A stretch of 64,000 nucleotides of DNA, from positions 255,500 through 319,499 of the forward strand of contig NZ_JAPQER010000001.1 in NCBI RefSeq assembly GCF_026735135.1, in the 5' to 3' direction. The DNA comes from Clostridium aestuarii (GTDB lineage: Bacteria > Bacillota > Clostridia > Clostridiales > Clostridiaceae). Every line of letters begins with the position of its first letter. Positions within the stretch are counted from its first letter, which is position 1. The notes beneath the pieces are model-generated. The model worked only from the letters and a program-made list of their open reading frames with translations. It had not been told where the DNA came from and ran no database searches. The position numbers and the translations under genes were made by a program. Of the stretch, positions 18,570 to 28,252 are shown one piece after another.

Positions 18570-19394
18570 ATGAAAAATATAAAAGATTGTACAGTACTTA
18601 ATAATGAAGTTAAAATGCCTTGGCTGGGATTTGGAACTTTTAAGGTAGAAGATGGAAATAAAATTGTAGATGCTGTTAAAAAAGCTTTAGAAATAGGTTA
18701 TAGCCATATTGATACAGCTGCAATTTATGGCAATGAAGCTGGAGTTGGTCAAGCAATAAAAGAAAGTGGAATAAAAAGAGAAGAAATATTCTTAGTAAGT
18801 AAAGTTTGGAATTCAGAACAAGGCTATGAATCAACTTTAAGAGCATTTGATGAATCACTAAATAAACTCAACACAGACTATTTGGATTTATATTTAATCC
18901 ATTGGCCAAAAGAATTAACTAAAGAAACTTGGAAAGCATTAGAAAAACTATATAAAGAGGGTCGAGTAAGAGCTATAGGTGTTTCTAATTTCAAAGTACA
19001 TCACCTTAAAGAATTAATGGAAGATGCTGAAATTATGCCTATGGTTAACCAAGTTGAATTTCACCCTCAATTTCCTCAAACTGAATTAATAGAATTTTGT
19101 AAGAAAAATAATATTCAATTGACAGCATGGGGACCTTTAATGCAAGGTAAAATATTTGAACTTCCTCTAATGAAAGAACTTGCACAAAAATACAATAAAT
19201 CTATTGCACAAATAGCTTTAAGATGGGATCTACAAATGGGAGTTGTAACTATACCAAAATCAATAAAATCTGAAAGGATTAAAAGTAATTCAGAAATATT
19301 TGACTTTGAAATATCAGATGAAGATATGAAAAGAATTTCTGAATTAAATACAGGAGTACGAATTGGTCCTGACCCTGATAATATAGATTTCTAA
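18570..19394 (+). CDS. Aldo/keto reductase
   Basis: This 274-residue (alpha/beta)8 NADPH-dependent oxidoreductase has the catalytic tetrad in place: Asp and Tyr in IDTAAIYGNEAGVG, Lys in VSKVW and His in LIHWPK. Other family motifs are AIGVSNF, NQVEFHP and IPKSIKSERI, the last being the cofactor phosphate site. It is similar to the 2,5-diketo-gluconate reductase/glyoxal reductase group, which reduces small aldehydes and ketones. ATG follows AAAGGAGAT. It is a single gene ending in a hairpin. The in vivo substrate is unknown. Confidence 0.9.
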   Translation: MKNIKDCTVLNNEVKMPWLGFGTFKVEDGNKIVDAVKKALEIGYSHIDTAAIYGNEAGVGQAIKESGIKREEIFLVSKVWNSEQGYESTLRAFDESLNKLNTDYLDLYLIHWPKELTKETWKALEKLYKEGRVRAIGVSNFKVHHLKELMEDAEIMPMVNQVEFHPQFPQTELIEFCKKNNIQLTAWGPLMQGKIFELPLMKELAQKYNKSIAQIALRWDLQMGVVTIPKSIKSERIKSNSEIFDFEISDEDMKRISELNTGVRIGPDPDNIDF

Positions 19395-19445
19395 GGTAAA
19401 AGCTCAACTTTAACATCTAACTTTTCAAATATATTGAAAAAAAAT

Positions 19446-19485
19446 CTGCAAATGAATTTATGAATTTACACAAACTCATTTGCAG
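19446..19485. terminator. Bidirectional terminator
   Basis: CTGCAAATGAATTTATG pairs imperfectly with CACAAACTCATTTGCAG. It lies between the convergent reductase and diguanylate cyclase genes and is a relative of the hairpin at 17191. Confidence 0.75.
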
Positions 19486-19487
19486 TA

Positions 19488-22400
19488 TTAATTCCAAATT
19501 TCAACTCTATTTCTTCCACTTATTTTTCCTCTATAAAGAGCGTTATCAGCAAATTTTATACACTGTTCTATTGTTTTACCTTGTTCAAAGAAATCTATAC
19601 CTTGAGTTAAGGTGATTTTAATAGAATACTCGTTACTTTCTACAACCATATTTTCAATATCTTTTCGTATTCCTTCAGCAATCATAACAGCTTCTTCTTT
19701 TCCAATTTCACTAAGCAAAATTATAAACTCTTCGCCACCAAACCTTCCAACAAAATCTACTTTCCTAACTGAATTCTTAAGCATATTAGCAACATTTACT
19801 AAAACCAGATCTCCAGCATCATGTCCATATTGATCATTTACACTTTTAAAATAATCTATATCTACCATAACAATAGCAAAAGTTGTATTATTTTCTGCAG
19901 CTCGAAGCCATTCTACTTGAGCCTTTTCTTTAAAACCTCTGCGGTTAAGAAGTCCAGTTAAATGATCTTGTCTTATTAGTTTTTCTAGTTCTTCTGCTTG
20001 TTTTTTTAGCAATATATTATTTTCAAGAAGAACTTCATTTTTTTGTAAAATCTCCTTCTTCTGTTGAATTATTTGCTCAGTTCTTGATTGGACTTCTCTT
20101 TCAAGATATATCTGTTGTTTTTTCAGCAAACTAATCTTTCTAAAATATACAGCTAATAAAACGCTTCCAATAAAAAATACTCCGCCAACTCTAACCCACC
20201 ACAATTTCCACCATGGAGGAAGGATTGTTATTTTTAAACTTACACCATTTGTATTCCATAAACCATCATCATTTGATGCTTTCACTCGAAATATATATGT
20301 GCCAGGATCAACATTTGTATATTGAGCACTACGTGTTAAATAATCACCTTTTATCCACTCTTTATCAAATCCTTCAAGCATATAAGCAAAATTGTTTTTG
20401 TCAGATTGTCTATAATTAAGTGTAGAAAATGTCATTCCAAAAGTTGCATCATTATAGTTTAAGGTAATCTCATCTGTCCTATAGATTGGTTTCGTAAGAA
20501 TCCCTGATTCAGAAATTGTTACTGCCTTATGCATCATCCTAAATTCTGTAAGATAAACAGGCGGTATAAATTTATTTTCCACAATATCATGCGGATTAAA
20601 AATACTAAGTCCTTCAACACCACCAAAATACAGTTCTCCATCCACTCCTTTTAAAAAAGCACTTTGGTTAAATTCATTTCCCTGCAAACCATCTCGAACA
20701 TCATACTGTTCAAAAGTTTCACTATCAGGATCAAATTTATTGATACCACAATTGGTACTTATCCATAAAAAGCCCTCGCTATCCTCAACAACTCCATATA
20801 ACTCCTGATTTGAAAGACCGTCTTTTTCTGTATAGCACTTAAATTGTTCTGTTTTAGGATTAAAACAATTCAATCCACCACCATATGTACTTATCCAAAA
20901 AATGCCTTCAAAATCTTGATAAATTGCTGTAACATCGTTATGACTCAATGTATTAGGATCATTCCATGATTTCTCATATCGTTTAAATTCATTTTTGCCA
21001 CTTTGTATTGCTTCTGAAGAAAGCATACTCATACCGCCACCCCATGTTCCTACCCATATGTTTCCGGATTGATCCTCCATAATTGTTTTGATAAAATTAT
21101 CTCCTATACTTTGTTTATTCTCAGGATCATAAAGATATTTTTTAAATTCAATTTCTCCTCTTTCGATATTATCAGGATCAAGTCTATTTAAACCTCCACC
21201 CCATGTTCCTATCCACAGAATACCTCGACTATCTTCATAAATCGATAGAATTGAATTATTTCCAAGACTTTTTGGATCCTTAGAATTATAACTGTATCGT
21301 ATAAATCTAGGATCTTTTTTAAGCCGTTCTTCAGCTGTTAATCGATTAAGCCCGTCATTCCATGTTCCAAACCACATATCGCCTCTTCTATCTTCTACCA
21401 TTGTCCAAATAGTATTACCACTTATACTCGTTTTATCTTGAGGATCATTAATAAATTTCAAATCAACAGTTTTCTTATTTTTTAATCTATTAACTCCACC
21501 ATTCCATGTACCAATCCAAAGAGTATCATTATGGTCTTCAAGTACAGATAAAACAATATCACTACTTAAACTTTTATCATCATTTTCATTGTGCTTAAGA
21601 ATAGAAAAATTCTCCGTTGTGTAGTCCATCTTATTAAGACCATTACCATATGTTCCAATCCACAATAATCCCTGCTGATCAAAATAAAGTGATCTTACAT
21701 CATTTCCGCTTAGGCTATGTGCATCACCAGTTTGTGGCATAAAACTTTGAAATTCATAGTTTTCATCCATTTTACTAAGCCCTTCACCATTAGATCCAAT
21801 CCAAAGATTACCTTGAGAATCTTCTACCATAGAAGATACAGATTCATTATGCAAAATAGTTTGATTGTCTAGTTTATACTTAAAATGTTCAAAACTAATA
21901 CCATTGTCATTTTCTTTCAATCTATTTAAACCATTATCGGTTCCAATAAATAAACCTCTATCCTTTGATTTAAAGATAGAAAGAACATTATTACTAGAAA
22001 TACTTTCTGGATTTTCTGTGTCAAATTTAAAGTGAGTAAAACCTTCCTCTTTGTTTTTCAAATTAATATAATCTAGTCCACCTCCGTTAGTAGCTACCCA
22101 AAGACGTCCTTTATCATCTTCGTATAAATCTCGAATATAATTATTACTTAAACTATTTACATTGCTTTCATTATGTTTATATCTTTTAAATACAATTGTT
22201 TTATCATTATTATCTAGTTTACAACTGTTTAAGCCACCATTTCTAGTTCCTACCCAAAGAGTTCCTTGTGAATCTAAAAGAAGAGTTCTAACATTATTAT
22301 CACTTAGAGTAGTATTCTCTTTAGGATTAAATCTATAGTTTGTAAATGTTTCTGTTGTTCTATCAAATTTACTTAAACCTCCATTTGTTCCAACCCACAT

Positions 22401-22706
22401 AATTCCATCATCACCAAAAATAATTGTCCAAACCGAATTGTCAGAAAGTGAGTTTTGATTATCCACATCATTCTTAAAAGTACAAAACTTATATCCATCA
22501 AAGCGAGTCAATCCCCCTTGAGTTCCAAACCATAAAAATCCAAATTCATCCTGAGAAATTACATTCACTGATACCTGGGGAAGACCTTCCTTTCTACTAA
22601 TATGTTCAAAATAAGCATTAATTTCCTTTCCATATGCTGTAAAAGTAACGCATATAAAAAATAGTACTATAACAATAAAAGTTTTCCTGATTATTGGCAT
22701 ATTCAT
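19488..22706 (-). CDS. Membrane sensor diguanylate cyclase with two-component-regulator propeller
   Basis: This 1072-residue protein starts with a signal or anchor segment (about 6-26). About 14 propeller repeats cover roughly residues 30-700, each with a W-[IV]-G-T-x-G-G-[GL] core such as LWIGTWGGGLNRL. A Y_Y_Y domain follows (VDPGTYIFRVKASNDDGLWN), then one transmembrane helix (WVRVGGVFFIGSVLLAVYF), a coiled coil and a C-terminal GGDEF domain. The active loop reads GGEEF near residue 990, metal-binding VDIDYFKSVND precedes it, and an RxxD inhibitory site (RKVD) lies five residues before the loop. It should make cyclic di-GMP in response to an extracellular ligand. It is divergent from a secreted repeat protein, a possible target. 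Confidence 0.93.
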   Translation of the reverse strand: MNMPIIRKTFIVIVLFFICVTFTAYGKEINAYFEHISRKEGLPQVSVNVISQDEFGFLWFGTQGGLTRFDGYKFCTFKNDVDNQNSLSDNSVWTIIFGDDGIMWVGTNGGLSKFDRTTETFTNYRFNPKENTTLSDNNVRTLLLDSQGTLWVGTRNGGLNSCKLDNNDKTIVFKRYKHNESNVNSLSNNYIRDLYEDDKGRLWVATNGGGLDYINLKNKEEGFTHFKFDTENPESISSNNVLSIFKSKDRGLFIGTDNGLNRLKENDNGISFEHFKYKLDNQTILHNESVSSMVEDSQGNLWIGSNGEGLSKMDENYEFQSFMPQTGDAHSLSGNDVRSLYFDQQGLLWIGTYGNGLNKMDYTTENFSILKHNENDDKSLSSDIVLSVLEDHNDTLWIGTWNGGVNRLKNKKTVDLKFINDPQDKTSISGNTIWTMVEDRRGDMWFGTWNDGLNRLTAEERLKKDPRFIRYSYNSKDPKSLGNNSILSIYEDSRGILWIGTWGGGLNRLDPDNIERGEIEFKKYLYDPENKQSIGDNFIKTIMEDQSGNIWVGTWGGGMSMLSSEAIQSGKNEFKRYEKSWNDPNTLSHNDVTAIYQDFEGIFWISTYGGGLNCFNPKTEQFKCYTEKDGLSNQELYGVVEDSEGFLWISTNCGINKFDPDSETFEQYDVRDGLQGNEFNQSAFLKGVDGELYFGGVEGLSIFNPHDIVENKFIPPVYLTEFRMMHKAVTISESGILTKPIYRTDEITLNYNDATFGMTFSTLNYRQSDKNNFAYMLEGFDKEWIKGDYLTRSAQYTNVDPGTYIFRVKASNDDGLWNTNGVSLKITILPPWWKLWWVRVGGVFFIGSVLLAVYFRKISLLKKQQIYLEREVQSRTEQIIQQKKEILQKNEVLLENNILLKKQAEELEKLIRQDHLTGLLNRRGFKEKAQVEWLRAAENNTTFAIVMVDIDYFKSVNDQYGHDAGDLVLVNVANMLKNSVRKVDFVGRFGGEEFIILLSEIGKEEAVMIAEGIRKDIENMVVESNEYSIKITLTQGIDFFEQGKTIEQCIKFADNALYRGKISGRNRVEIWN

Positions 22707-23257
22707 AATAACCCACCTTATTTCTCTAATTAATACCCCTATAAATATTATTACAAATTAATAAATGTCATTGAATAAAAATATAATATAGTAACATCAT
22801 AAATTCTTATTTAATATTATAACATTATAACATCCTCTTATTATGGTATTAAATACTATAAATTACTATATTTTCTTATAAATCAATATTTTTCTTGACT
22901 ATCATAAATTTATAAATTAACATGATAGTAAGCTTATTCTATTTAAAGCTTAAAATATGGATTAACTTACATTCAGTAATGTTTTTTTGATATTTTCTTT
23001 ACTTCAAAATTTTAATGTTTTAAAAAATAATTCTATTTATATTAAATCAAAGTTAATTTTCAGAATTTTCTTTTCTTATCATCTTCTATAATTCAAACTA
23101 TTAAAAATTTCGCTTTTTACAAACAGCACTACACTAGCAAAAGTTGCGTGTTTATGCTTATATTCTTTATAATTATATCATTATTAACAATATTTGTAAG
23201 TTAATCTTTTTTATTAAATTTTGTGCATTAAGCACAGCGAAAGGAATGAAGATTTTT
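22707..23257. other. Divergent intergenic region with structured leader
   Basis: These 551 bp lie between the cyclase and the secreted protein. An inverted repeat CTATCAT/ATGATAG lies at 22899-22928, overlapping a possible TTGACT -35. A compound hairpin lies at 23125-23157 (GCA/TGC, ACAC/GTGT and GCAA/TTGC helices). A small hairpin TGTGC-ATTAA-GCACA lies at 23222-23236, just before the ribosome site. No known riboswitch consensus could be fitted; both known cyclic di-GMP aptamer cores were looked for and not found. Confidence 0.45.
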
Positions 23258-25756
23258 ATGTTAAAAAAGCGAAAAGGTTCAATAGCATTAGGACTTGTAT
23301 TAACTATGTTTTTTTCTCTTGCACCTACATCTTATGCATTTGCTTGGAACCCAATAAAAAAGGCTAAAAACTGGACTAAAGGTGCTGTAAAAGATGTAAA
23401 AGATGCTACAAAGGACGCAAGCGAAGCTGTAAAAGATGCTGCAGAAGATGTTGCAGATGATGTAAGTAAAGCTGCAAAGGATGCTGCAAAAGATGTAGGT
23501 AAATGGGGTAAAGGGGCCACAAAAGATATTAGCAAATGGAGTAAAGGGGCTATAAAAGATGTAGGTAAATGGGGCAAAGGGGCTATTAAAGATATTGGTG
23601 ATTTTACAAAAGATAATTTTTCTGGTAATAAAACACAAAGTGAACTTGCTGCTCTCCCAGTTCTTAACTTAGATGAATCTCAAATGCTCAATGTGTTTAA
23701 TCCTGGATATGGTTCTTTTACTTATCTTGATAATGTGAAAGAAAAGAAACTCTCTCCTAGTGCCTATATAAAACTTGAAAATGAACTTAAAAAATCAGAT
23801 TTATCAGAGAATATTATAGATTTTATACTTGAAACTGTTTCTGGAGTTGATGGAGATAATATAGGAGGAGCTGTTGCAGATTTATTCCCTGGTTCTTTTT
23901 TGTATAGAAATGCAGTTGCAAAAGTACTCAATAATGTCATCAGTAATAAAGATTTTGTAAACATAAATCCATACACAGACGCAATTAAATCAAAAAATTG
24001 TCTAGAAGGATTTAGTGCACATTATGACATTCCAATAGATAAAAATAGTAATCTTCAAAGTAATTTACTACTTGTTGTTACTGGCGTAAAATATGGCTCA
24101 AGAGATGATTTTAAGATAGCTGTAAGTACTATAACTAAGAATGGAAAAGAAACTAAAGTACCCGTTGTTAAAAAAGCACTTAATGGAAAAGAAATTGCTT
24201 TTGAAGCAAAGCTTAATGGAATAGATAATAATATTGATAAAATAAGAATTTCATATAATAATAAATTTAATAAACCTAACGATCCAGTAAGACTTATTGC
24301 AAATGGAATACAAGATGCTATAAATGGAGCTATACCTATTGGTAACCCTATTAGCAATGATACTAGGGATAAGATTATTAAAGTTCTTAATAAGCATGCC
24401 CTTGATAAATTTGGTGGAGAGCATGATACATCAGCTATTACTACTGAGTATATTATTGGGGAAATACCTTATGTAGGAACTGCTATTCAAGCTATTGGAG
24501 GAACTAATTGGCTTACAAAACAAATAAGAAAAATAAAGGGGAAAATACAAGTAAAAAGTTATGCAGAAATTTCAGATGCAAAAATATTAGTTAAAAAATA
24601 TAATTCAGCATCAGAATTAAATAATTCAGTTAACAATGCTACCGATACTAATACTAACACTATATTAAAAACTACTGCATATGATTTTTCAAGCAATACA
24701 CCAAAAATAAAATGTTTTGGTGAAACATGGTTCAATAATTCAACTAGAAACGAAGGACAATTAGTATGTCAAACACCTGTTAATGGACACGGATTAGCTA
24801 TAATAGATGAAAATAATTATAGTGATTTTGCAGCAGAAACTATGATAAGTGTATCCGGTACAGGTAATGCAGGTCTAGAATTTAGAATTAATAATGTTAT
24901 AGCTAATAAAAATCAATTCCAAGGTTATATGGCAGGTATAACTGCAGGCAATAATGGAACAGGTGAAGTATTTTTAGGTAGACACAATTTCGGTTGGAAA
25001 CAAATAAAAAATGTTAAAACAACTATAGCCCAAGGTAAAGAATATAAGCTTAAAGTAGTAGCTGTGGGAACTACTATACAAGTATATTTAAATGATAAGT
25101 TGATGATTAATGTAAATGATGATTCATATAGAGATGGTTACATTGGTTATCATGTATGGAATACCAAAGTTACTTTTGACAATCTTGTTATAGCAGAACA
25201 AACAGCTGTAGACAATATTGAATATAATTTTTCTAGTAATAAACCTAGCATGGAATATTATAGTGGTAATTGGGATTATTATGAAAGCACTAGTTCTACA
25301 CAATTAAGATGTATAACAGGAAACAAAACTAACTCTTTATCTACACTAGAAGATAATACTTATTCTGACTTTTTAGCATCTACTACTGTAACTACACTTG
25401 ATAAAAATGGTAATGCAGGACTAGAATTTAGAATAAACAATATAAAGGCTCCTAACAATCAATTTCAAGGATATTTGGCAGCTATAAAAATAGGTGATAA
25501 TGGAAAAGGTCAGATATTCTTAGGGAAAACTGACTATGGCTGGAAAAGAATCAAAACAGTTAATACTACTATAACACAAGGATTACAATACAAACTTACA
25601 GTATTAGCAATAGGAAATAATATTAAAGTATATTTAAATGGTAATTTAATGATAGATGTAAATGATTCATCATTTGCAAATGGTTCTATTGGATATGATG
25701 CATACAATAATATAGCCTTTTTCGATAATCTTGAAATAACACCTATTAAAAAATAA
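23258..25756 (+). CDS. Secreted protein with amphipathic N-terminal repeats and two tandem lectin-like domains
   Basis: This protein has 832 residues from ATG at 23258, the start that gives a clean signal peptide (LKKRKGSIALGLVLTMFFSL, ending SYAFA). Residues of about 35-115 are short amphipathic repeats of the K-D-[AV]-x-K/G-D type (KDATKDASEAVKDAAEDVAD, then GKWGKGAIKDVG copies). An unrecognised domain of about 350 residues follows. The C-terminus holds two tandem domains of about 175 residues sharing NAGLEFRINN, NQFQGY and QVYLN/KVYLN motifs. They look like concanavalin/LamG-type carbohydrate-binding jelly rolls. No anchor motif is visible. An upstream GTG/TTG extension lacks a ribosome site and would bury the signal peptide. 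Divergent placement from the GGDEF gene suggests a cell-surface or matrix role. Confidence 0.8.
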   Translation: MLKKRKGSIALGLVLTMFFSLAPTSYAFAWNPIKKAKNWTKGAVKDVKDATKDASEAVKDAAEDVADDVSKAAKDAAKDVGKWGKGATKDISKWSKGAIKDVGKWGKGAIKDIGDFTKDNFSGNKTQSELAALPVLNLDESQMLNVFNPGYGSFTYLDNVKEKKLSPSAYIKLENELKKSDLSENIIDFILETVSGVDGDNIGGAVADLFPGSFLYRNAVAKVLNNVISNKDFVNINPYTDAIKSKNCLEGFSAHYDIPIDKNSNLQSNLLLVVTGVKYGSRDDFKIAVSTITKNGKETKVPVVKKALNGKEIAFEAKLNGIDNNIDKIRISYNNKFNKPNDPVRLIANGIQDAINGAIPIGNPISNDTRDKIIKVLNKHALDKFGGEHDTSAITTEYIIGEIPYVGTAIQAIGGTNWLTKQIRKIKGKIQVKSYAEISDAKILVKKYNSASELNNSVNNATDTNTNTILKTTAYDFSSNTPKIKCFGETWFNNSTRNEGQLVCQTPVNGHGLAIIDENNYSDFAAETMISVSGTGNAGLEFRINNVIANKNQFQGYMAGITAGNNGTGEVFLGRHNFGWKQIKNVKTTIAQGKEYKLKVVAVGTTIQVYLNDKLMINVNDDSYRDGYIGYHVWNTKVTFDNLVIAEQTAVDNIEYNFSSNKPSMEYYSGNWDYYESTSSTQLRCITGNKTNSLSTLEDNTYSDFLASTTVTTLDKNGNAGLEFRINNIKAPNNQFQGYLAAIKIGDNGKGQIFLGKTDYGWKRIKTVNTTITQGLQYKLTVLAIGNNIKVYLNGNLMIDVNDSSFANGSIGYDAYNNIAFFDNLEITPIKK

Positions 25757-25826
25757 GTAAATTAACAACACTAACTAAAATAAATCTTAAAATTCATTTA
25801 TTAATTTAATCAAAACAACTGATAAT

Positions 25827-25873
25827 AAAAAAGTTCTAAGCTTTAGATTATTTCCTAAAGCTTAGAACTTTTT
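25827..25873. terminator. Bidirectional terminator
   Basis: AAAAAGTTCTAAGCTTTAG pairs with CTAAAGCTTAGAACTTTTT around a short loop, between convergent genes. Confidence 0.9.
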
Positions 25874-25886
25874 CAACTGAAATTTA

Positions 25887-26732
25887 TCAGTATAAACTCT
25901 TATACCATACATTCATACTTTCCAAATCACCAGAAATATTAGTATTATTAATTAACGTGCCTCCATATTCATAGTTGGATTTTGCAAAAGTAATATTCAT
26001 GCCATATGATATAGCTCTTGCAATAGTAAATGCAGTAAAAAAACTATTTTTTCTCATTTTTTCTTCCATTTTAGAGAGCAAAAATGTACTAAAACCATTT
26101 CCTCTGTATTCAGGTAATGTAGCAAAATCAGTCATTTCAACACTTTTAGATGAATAATCCATTTCTGTAGATGCTAAAGATACAATTTTTTCTTTGTATT
26201 TTATAGAAAAATAAATAAAATTCTCATTCATAGTTTTTTCTATGTATTTTTCATCATGAATAGGAAATGGATAAGTTTCAAATACCTCTTTGTATACTTT
26301 GCATATCTGTTCTATATCATTTAATTGGCAAATTTGAAACTGGTACTCTTCTCCAAGTTCTATTTGTTTCTTAATTTTATTTTTTGCACAAGATATATCA
26401 ATAATTTTTTTCATTTCACTTTCTTGTTTTATACTAGCTCTTTCTTCACTAAAATATTTACTAGCAAAAATCACATCTTCAATACCATTATAAAATCTAG
26501 GAATAGCAGCTTCCTCAATATATCCTGACTTAATAAACTCACCTTTTAATGAATACGGTATTTTAGCAAATGTTTTAGTATATTGATTTTTCTTAACCAT
26601 ATCATCTAAAACTGGTATTATATTTTGAAAATCCCATTTATCTAATTTCATTAAATAAATCCTATTATTATATTTGCCATGATTAATTATGGAATTACCT
26701 ATTTTCTCTGTTTTATCATAATTAATCTTCAT
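25887..26732 (-). CDS. ablB: Beta-lysine N6-acetyltransferase
   Basis: This 281-residue protein has a C-terminal GNAT domain (about 130-260) with the acetyl-CoA loop [20 protein letters not shown]. The N-terminal half is typical of AblB ([40 protein letters not shown]). AblB acetylates beta-lysine made by AblA to give N6-acetyl-beta-lysine, a compatible solute. Its start overlaps the end of ablA by 11 nt, so the pair is translationally coupled. That pairing separates it from lysine fermentation, where kamD/kamE would be expected. Confidence 0.9.
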   Translation of the reverse strand: MKINYDKTEKIGNSIINHGKYNNRIYLMKLDKWDFQNIIPVLDDMVKKNQYTKTFAKIPYSLKGEFIKSGYIEEAAIPRFYNGIEDVIFASKYFSEERASIKQESEMKKIIDISCAKNKIKKQIELGEEYQFQICQLNDIEQICKVYKEVFETYPFPIHDEKYIEKTMNENFIYFSIKYKEKIVSLASTEMDYSSKSVEMTDFATLPEYRGNGFSTFLLSKMEEKMRKNSFFTAFTIARAISYGMNITFAKSNYEYGGTLINNTNISGDLESMNVWYKSLY

Positions 26733-28041
26733 TATCTTCTCGCCTTTGTAATCTATTATTATTTTTGGGAATCAACGATATGGTATCATTGGAATCCATT
26801 AAAAGTTTCTCTATCCCTACAGCTCTATATTCATCAGATTCATCTGTATTCTTAAGGAGCTTACACTCCTCACAGCCTTTACTGCAATCAGGATTTTTAT
26901 AGTTATCAGGTTCTTTATATGATGTAATTATACCCTCATAATTTCTTAAAATAACTTTATTTGGTGCAGAGGAAATGAGATAATTAGGCATAACTCGTAT
27001 CTTTCCCCCTCCACCTGGAGCATCAATTACATATGTTGGAATTGCAAATCCACTTGTATGACCAATCATACGTTCCATAATCTCTATACCTTTAGAAACA
27101 GGAGTTCTAAAATGAGCTAACCCTTCTGATAAATCACATTGATATAAATAATATGGACGAACTCTATTTTTAACTAATTGTTGACAAAGCTTCTTAATAA
27201 TTTCTGGACAATCGTTTACTCCAGCCAGCAAAACGCTTTGATTTCCAAGTGGTATACCACCATCTGCTAGTTTCCTAAGTGCTTCCTTTGAGGATTTGGT
27301 AAGCTCTCTTGGATGATTAAAATGAGTATTTACCCATACAGGATTATGTTTTTTTAACACTTCTACTAATCCATCTGTTATTCTATATGGTAGAACTACT
27401 GGTACTCTAGAACCTATTCTAATCACTTCTACATGAGGAATCTTTTGAATCTCAGTTAATATCCAATCTAAATTTTCATCACTTAATAATAATGCATCTC
27501 CTCCTGATAATAAAACGTCTCTTATTTGAGGAGTATTCTTTATATATTCAATCCCTTTTTTTAGTTCCTCTCTATTAGGAATAGATGATACATCTCCCAC
27601 TTTTCTTTTTCTTGTACAGTGTCTACAATACATGGCACAAACATTACTTATATGAAATAACACTCTATCTGGATAGCGATGTGTTATTCCAGGAGCTGGA
27701 CTATCTTTATCTTCATGGAGTGGGTCTGCCATTTCATGATTTCCAACTAATGATTCATTTATAGACGGAAAAGACTGTAAAAATATTGGGTCATTTTTAT
27801 AATCTTCTGAATCAATTAATGATAGATAATACGGAGTTATAGAAAGAGGGAATGTTGACGTAATTTCCTCTAGTTTTTTTCTTTCTTCATCATTAAATTT
27901 TATATTTAAAAGTTTCTCAAAAGTACTAATATTAGTTATTGAATTCTTAATTTGCCATTTCCAATCTTTCCAATACGAAAGACTCTTGTTTTTATAATTT
28001 TCTTCAAGCTCTTTTAATTTTTCTTCTCCTACTAATTGCAT
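26722..28041 (-). CDS. ablA: Lysine 2,3-aminomutase
   Basis: This protein has about 439 residues from ATG at 28041, which follows AGGAGG with 6 nt spacing; a frame extension to 28068 is less likely. It is a radical-SAM, PLP enzyme that converts L-lysine to L-beta-lysine. The cluster motif is [12 protein letters not shown], near residue 135. The PLP lysine is probably in [11 protein letters not shown]-terminal cysteine group ([11 protein letters not shown]) matches the zinc site of the family. With ablB it forms the N-acetyl-beta-lysine osmolyte operon known from methanogens and clostridia, so salt or water stress is the likely inducer. Confidence 0.93.
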   Translation of the reverse strand: MQLVGEEKLKELEENYKNKSLSYWKDWKWQIKNSITNISTFEKLLNIKFNDEERKKLEEITSTFPLSITPYYLSLIDSEDYKNDPIFLQSFPSINESLVGNHEMADPLHEDKDSPAPGITHRYPDRVLFHISNVCAMYCRHCTRKRKVGDVSSIPNREELKKGIEYIKNTPQIRDVLLSGGDALLLSDENLDWILTEIQKIPHVEVIRIGSRVPVVLPYRITDGLVEVLKKHNPVWVNTHFNHPRELTKSSKEALRKLADGGIPLGNQSVLLAGVNDCPEIIKKLCQQLVKNRVRPYYLYQCDLSEGLAHFRTPVSKGIEIMERMIGHTSGFAIPTYVIDAPGGGGKIRVMPNYLISSAPNKVILRNYEGIITSYKEPDNYKNPDCSKGCEECKLLKNTDESDEYRAVGIEKLLMDSNDTISLIPKNNNRLQRREDNED

Positions 28042-28147
28042 TGTTAACCTCCTACCATATAGTCTCATTTTTATTATTACAGTTATATAGAAATCTATTC
28101 TGATTACTTAGTAATTAAAGGTATTAAAGTATACTTTGAGCATAAAA

Positions 28148-28192
28148 AAAGACTATGAAGTTTTAAGCTATATTAGCTCTCTTCATAGTCTT
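28148..28192. terminator. Hairpin terminator of the permease gene
   Basis: AAGACTATGAAG pairs with CTTCATAGTCTT and has A/T runs outside. It lies between the ablA promoter region and the 3' end of the Bce-type permease gene. Confidence 0.75.
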
Positions 28193-28252
28193 CTCTTTAA
28201 TCCTTTTATCTAATCAACTTTCATCTTTAACTATATATTATTAATAAAGTAT

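Noticed and set aside
23144..23257. Upstream extension of the secreted-protein gene
   Set aside because: It has no ribosome site and would place 38 residues in front of a clean signal peptide. The DNA there forms hairpins instead.
22707..23257. Possible cyclic di-GMP riboswitch near the GGDEF gene
   Set aside because: The conserved core elements of the class I and class II aptamers were looked for on both strands and could not be fitted.
23300..23638. Open frames on the minus strand within the N-terminal repeats
   Set aside because: They are by-products of the repeated GTAAATGG-type codons of the plus-strand gene, with no ribosome sites.
26722..28041. Lysine fermentation role for the aminomutase
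   Set aside because: The coupled neighbour is an AblB acetyltransferase, and no beta-lysine mutase or thiolase-type genes are adjacent.
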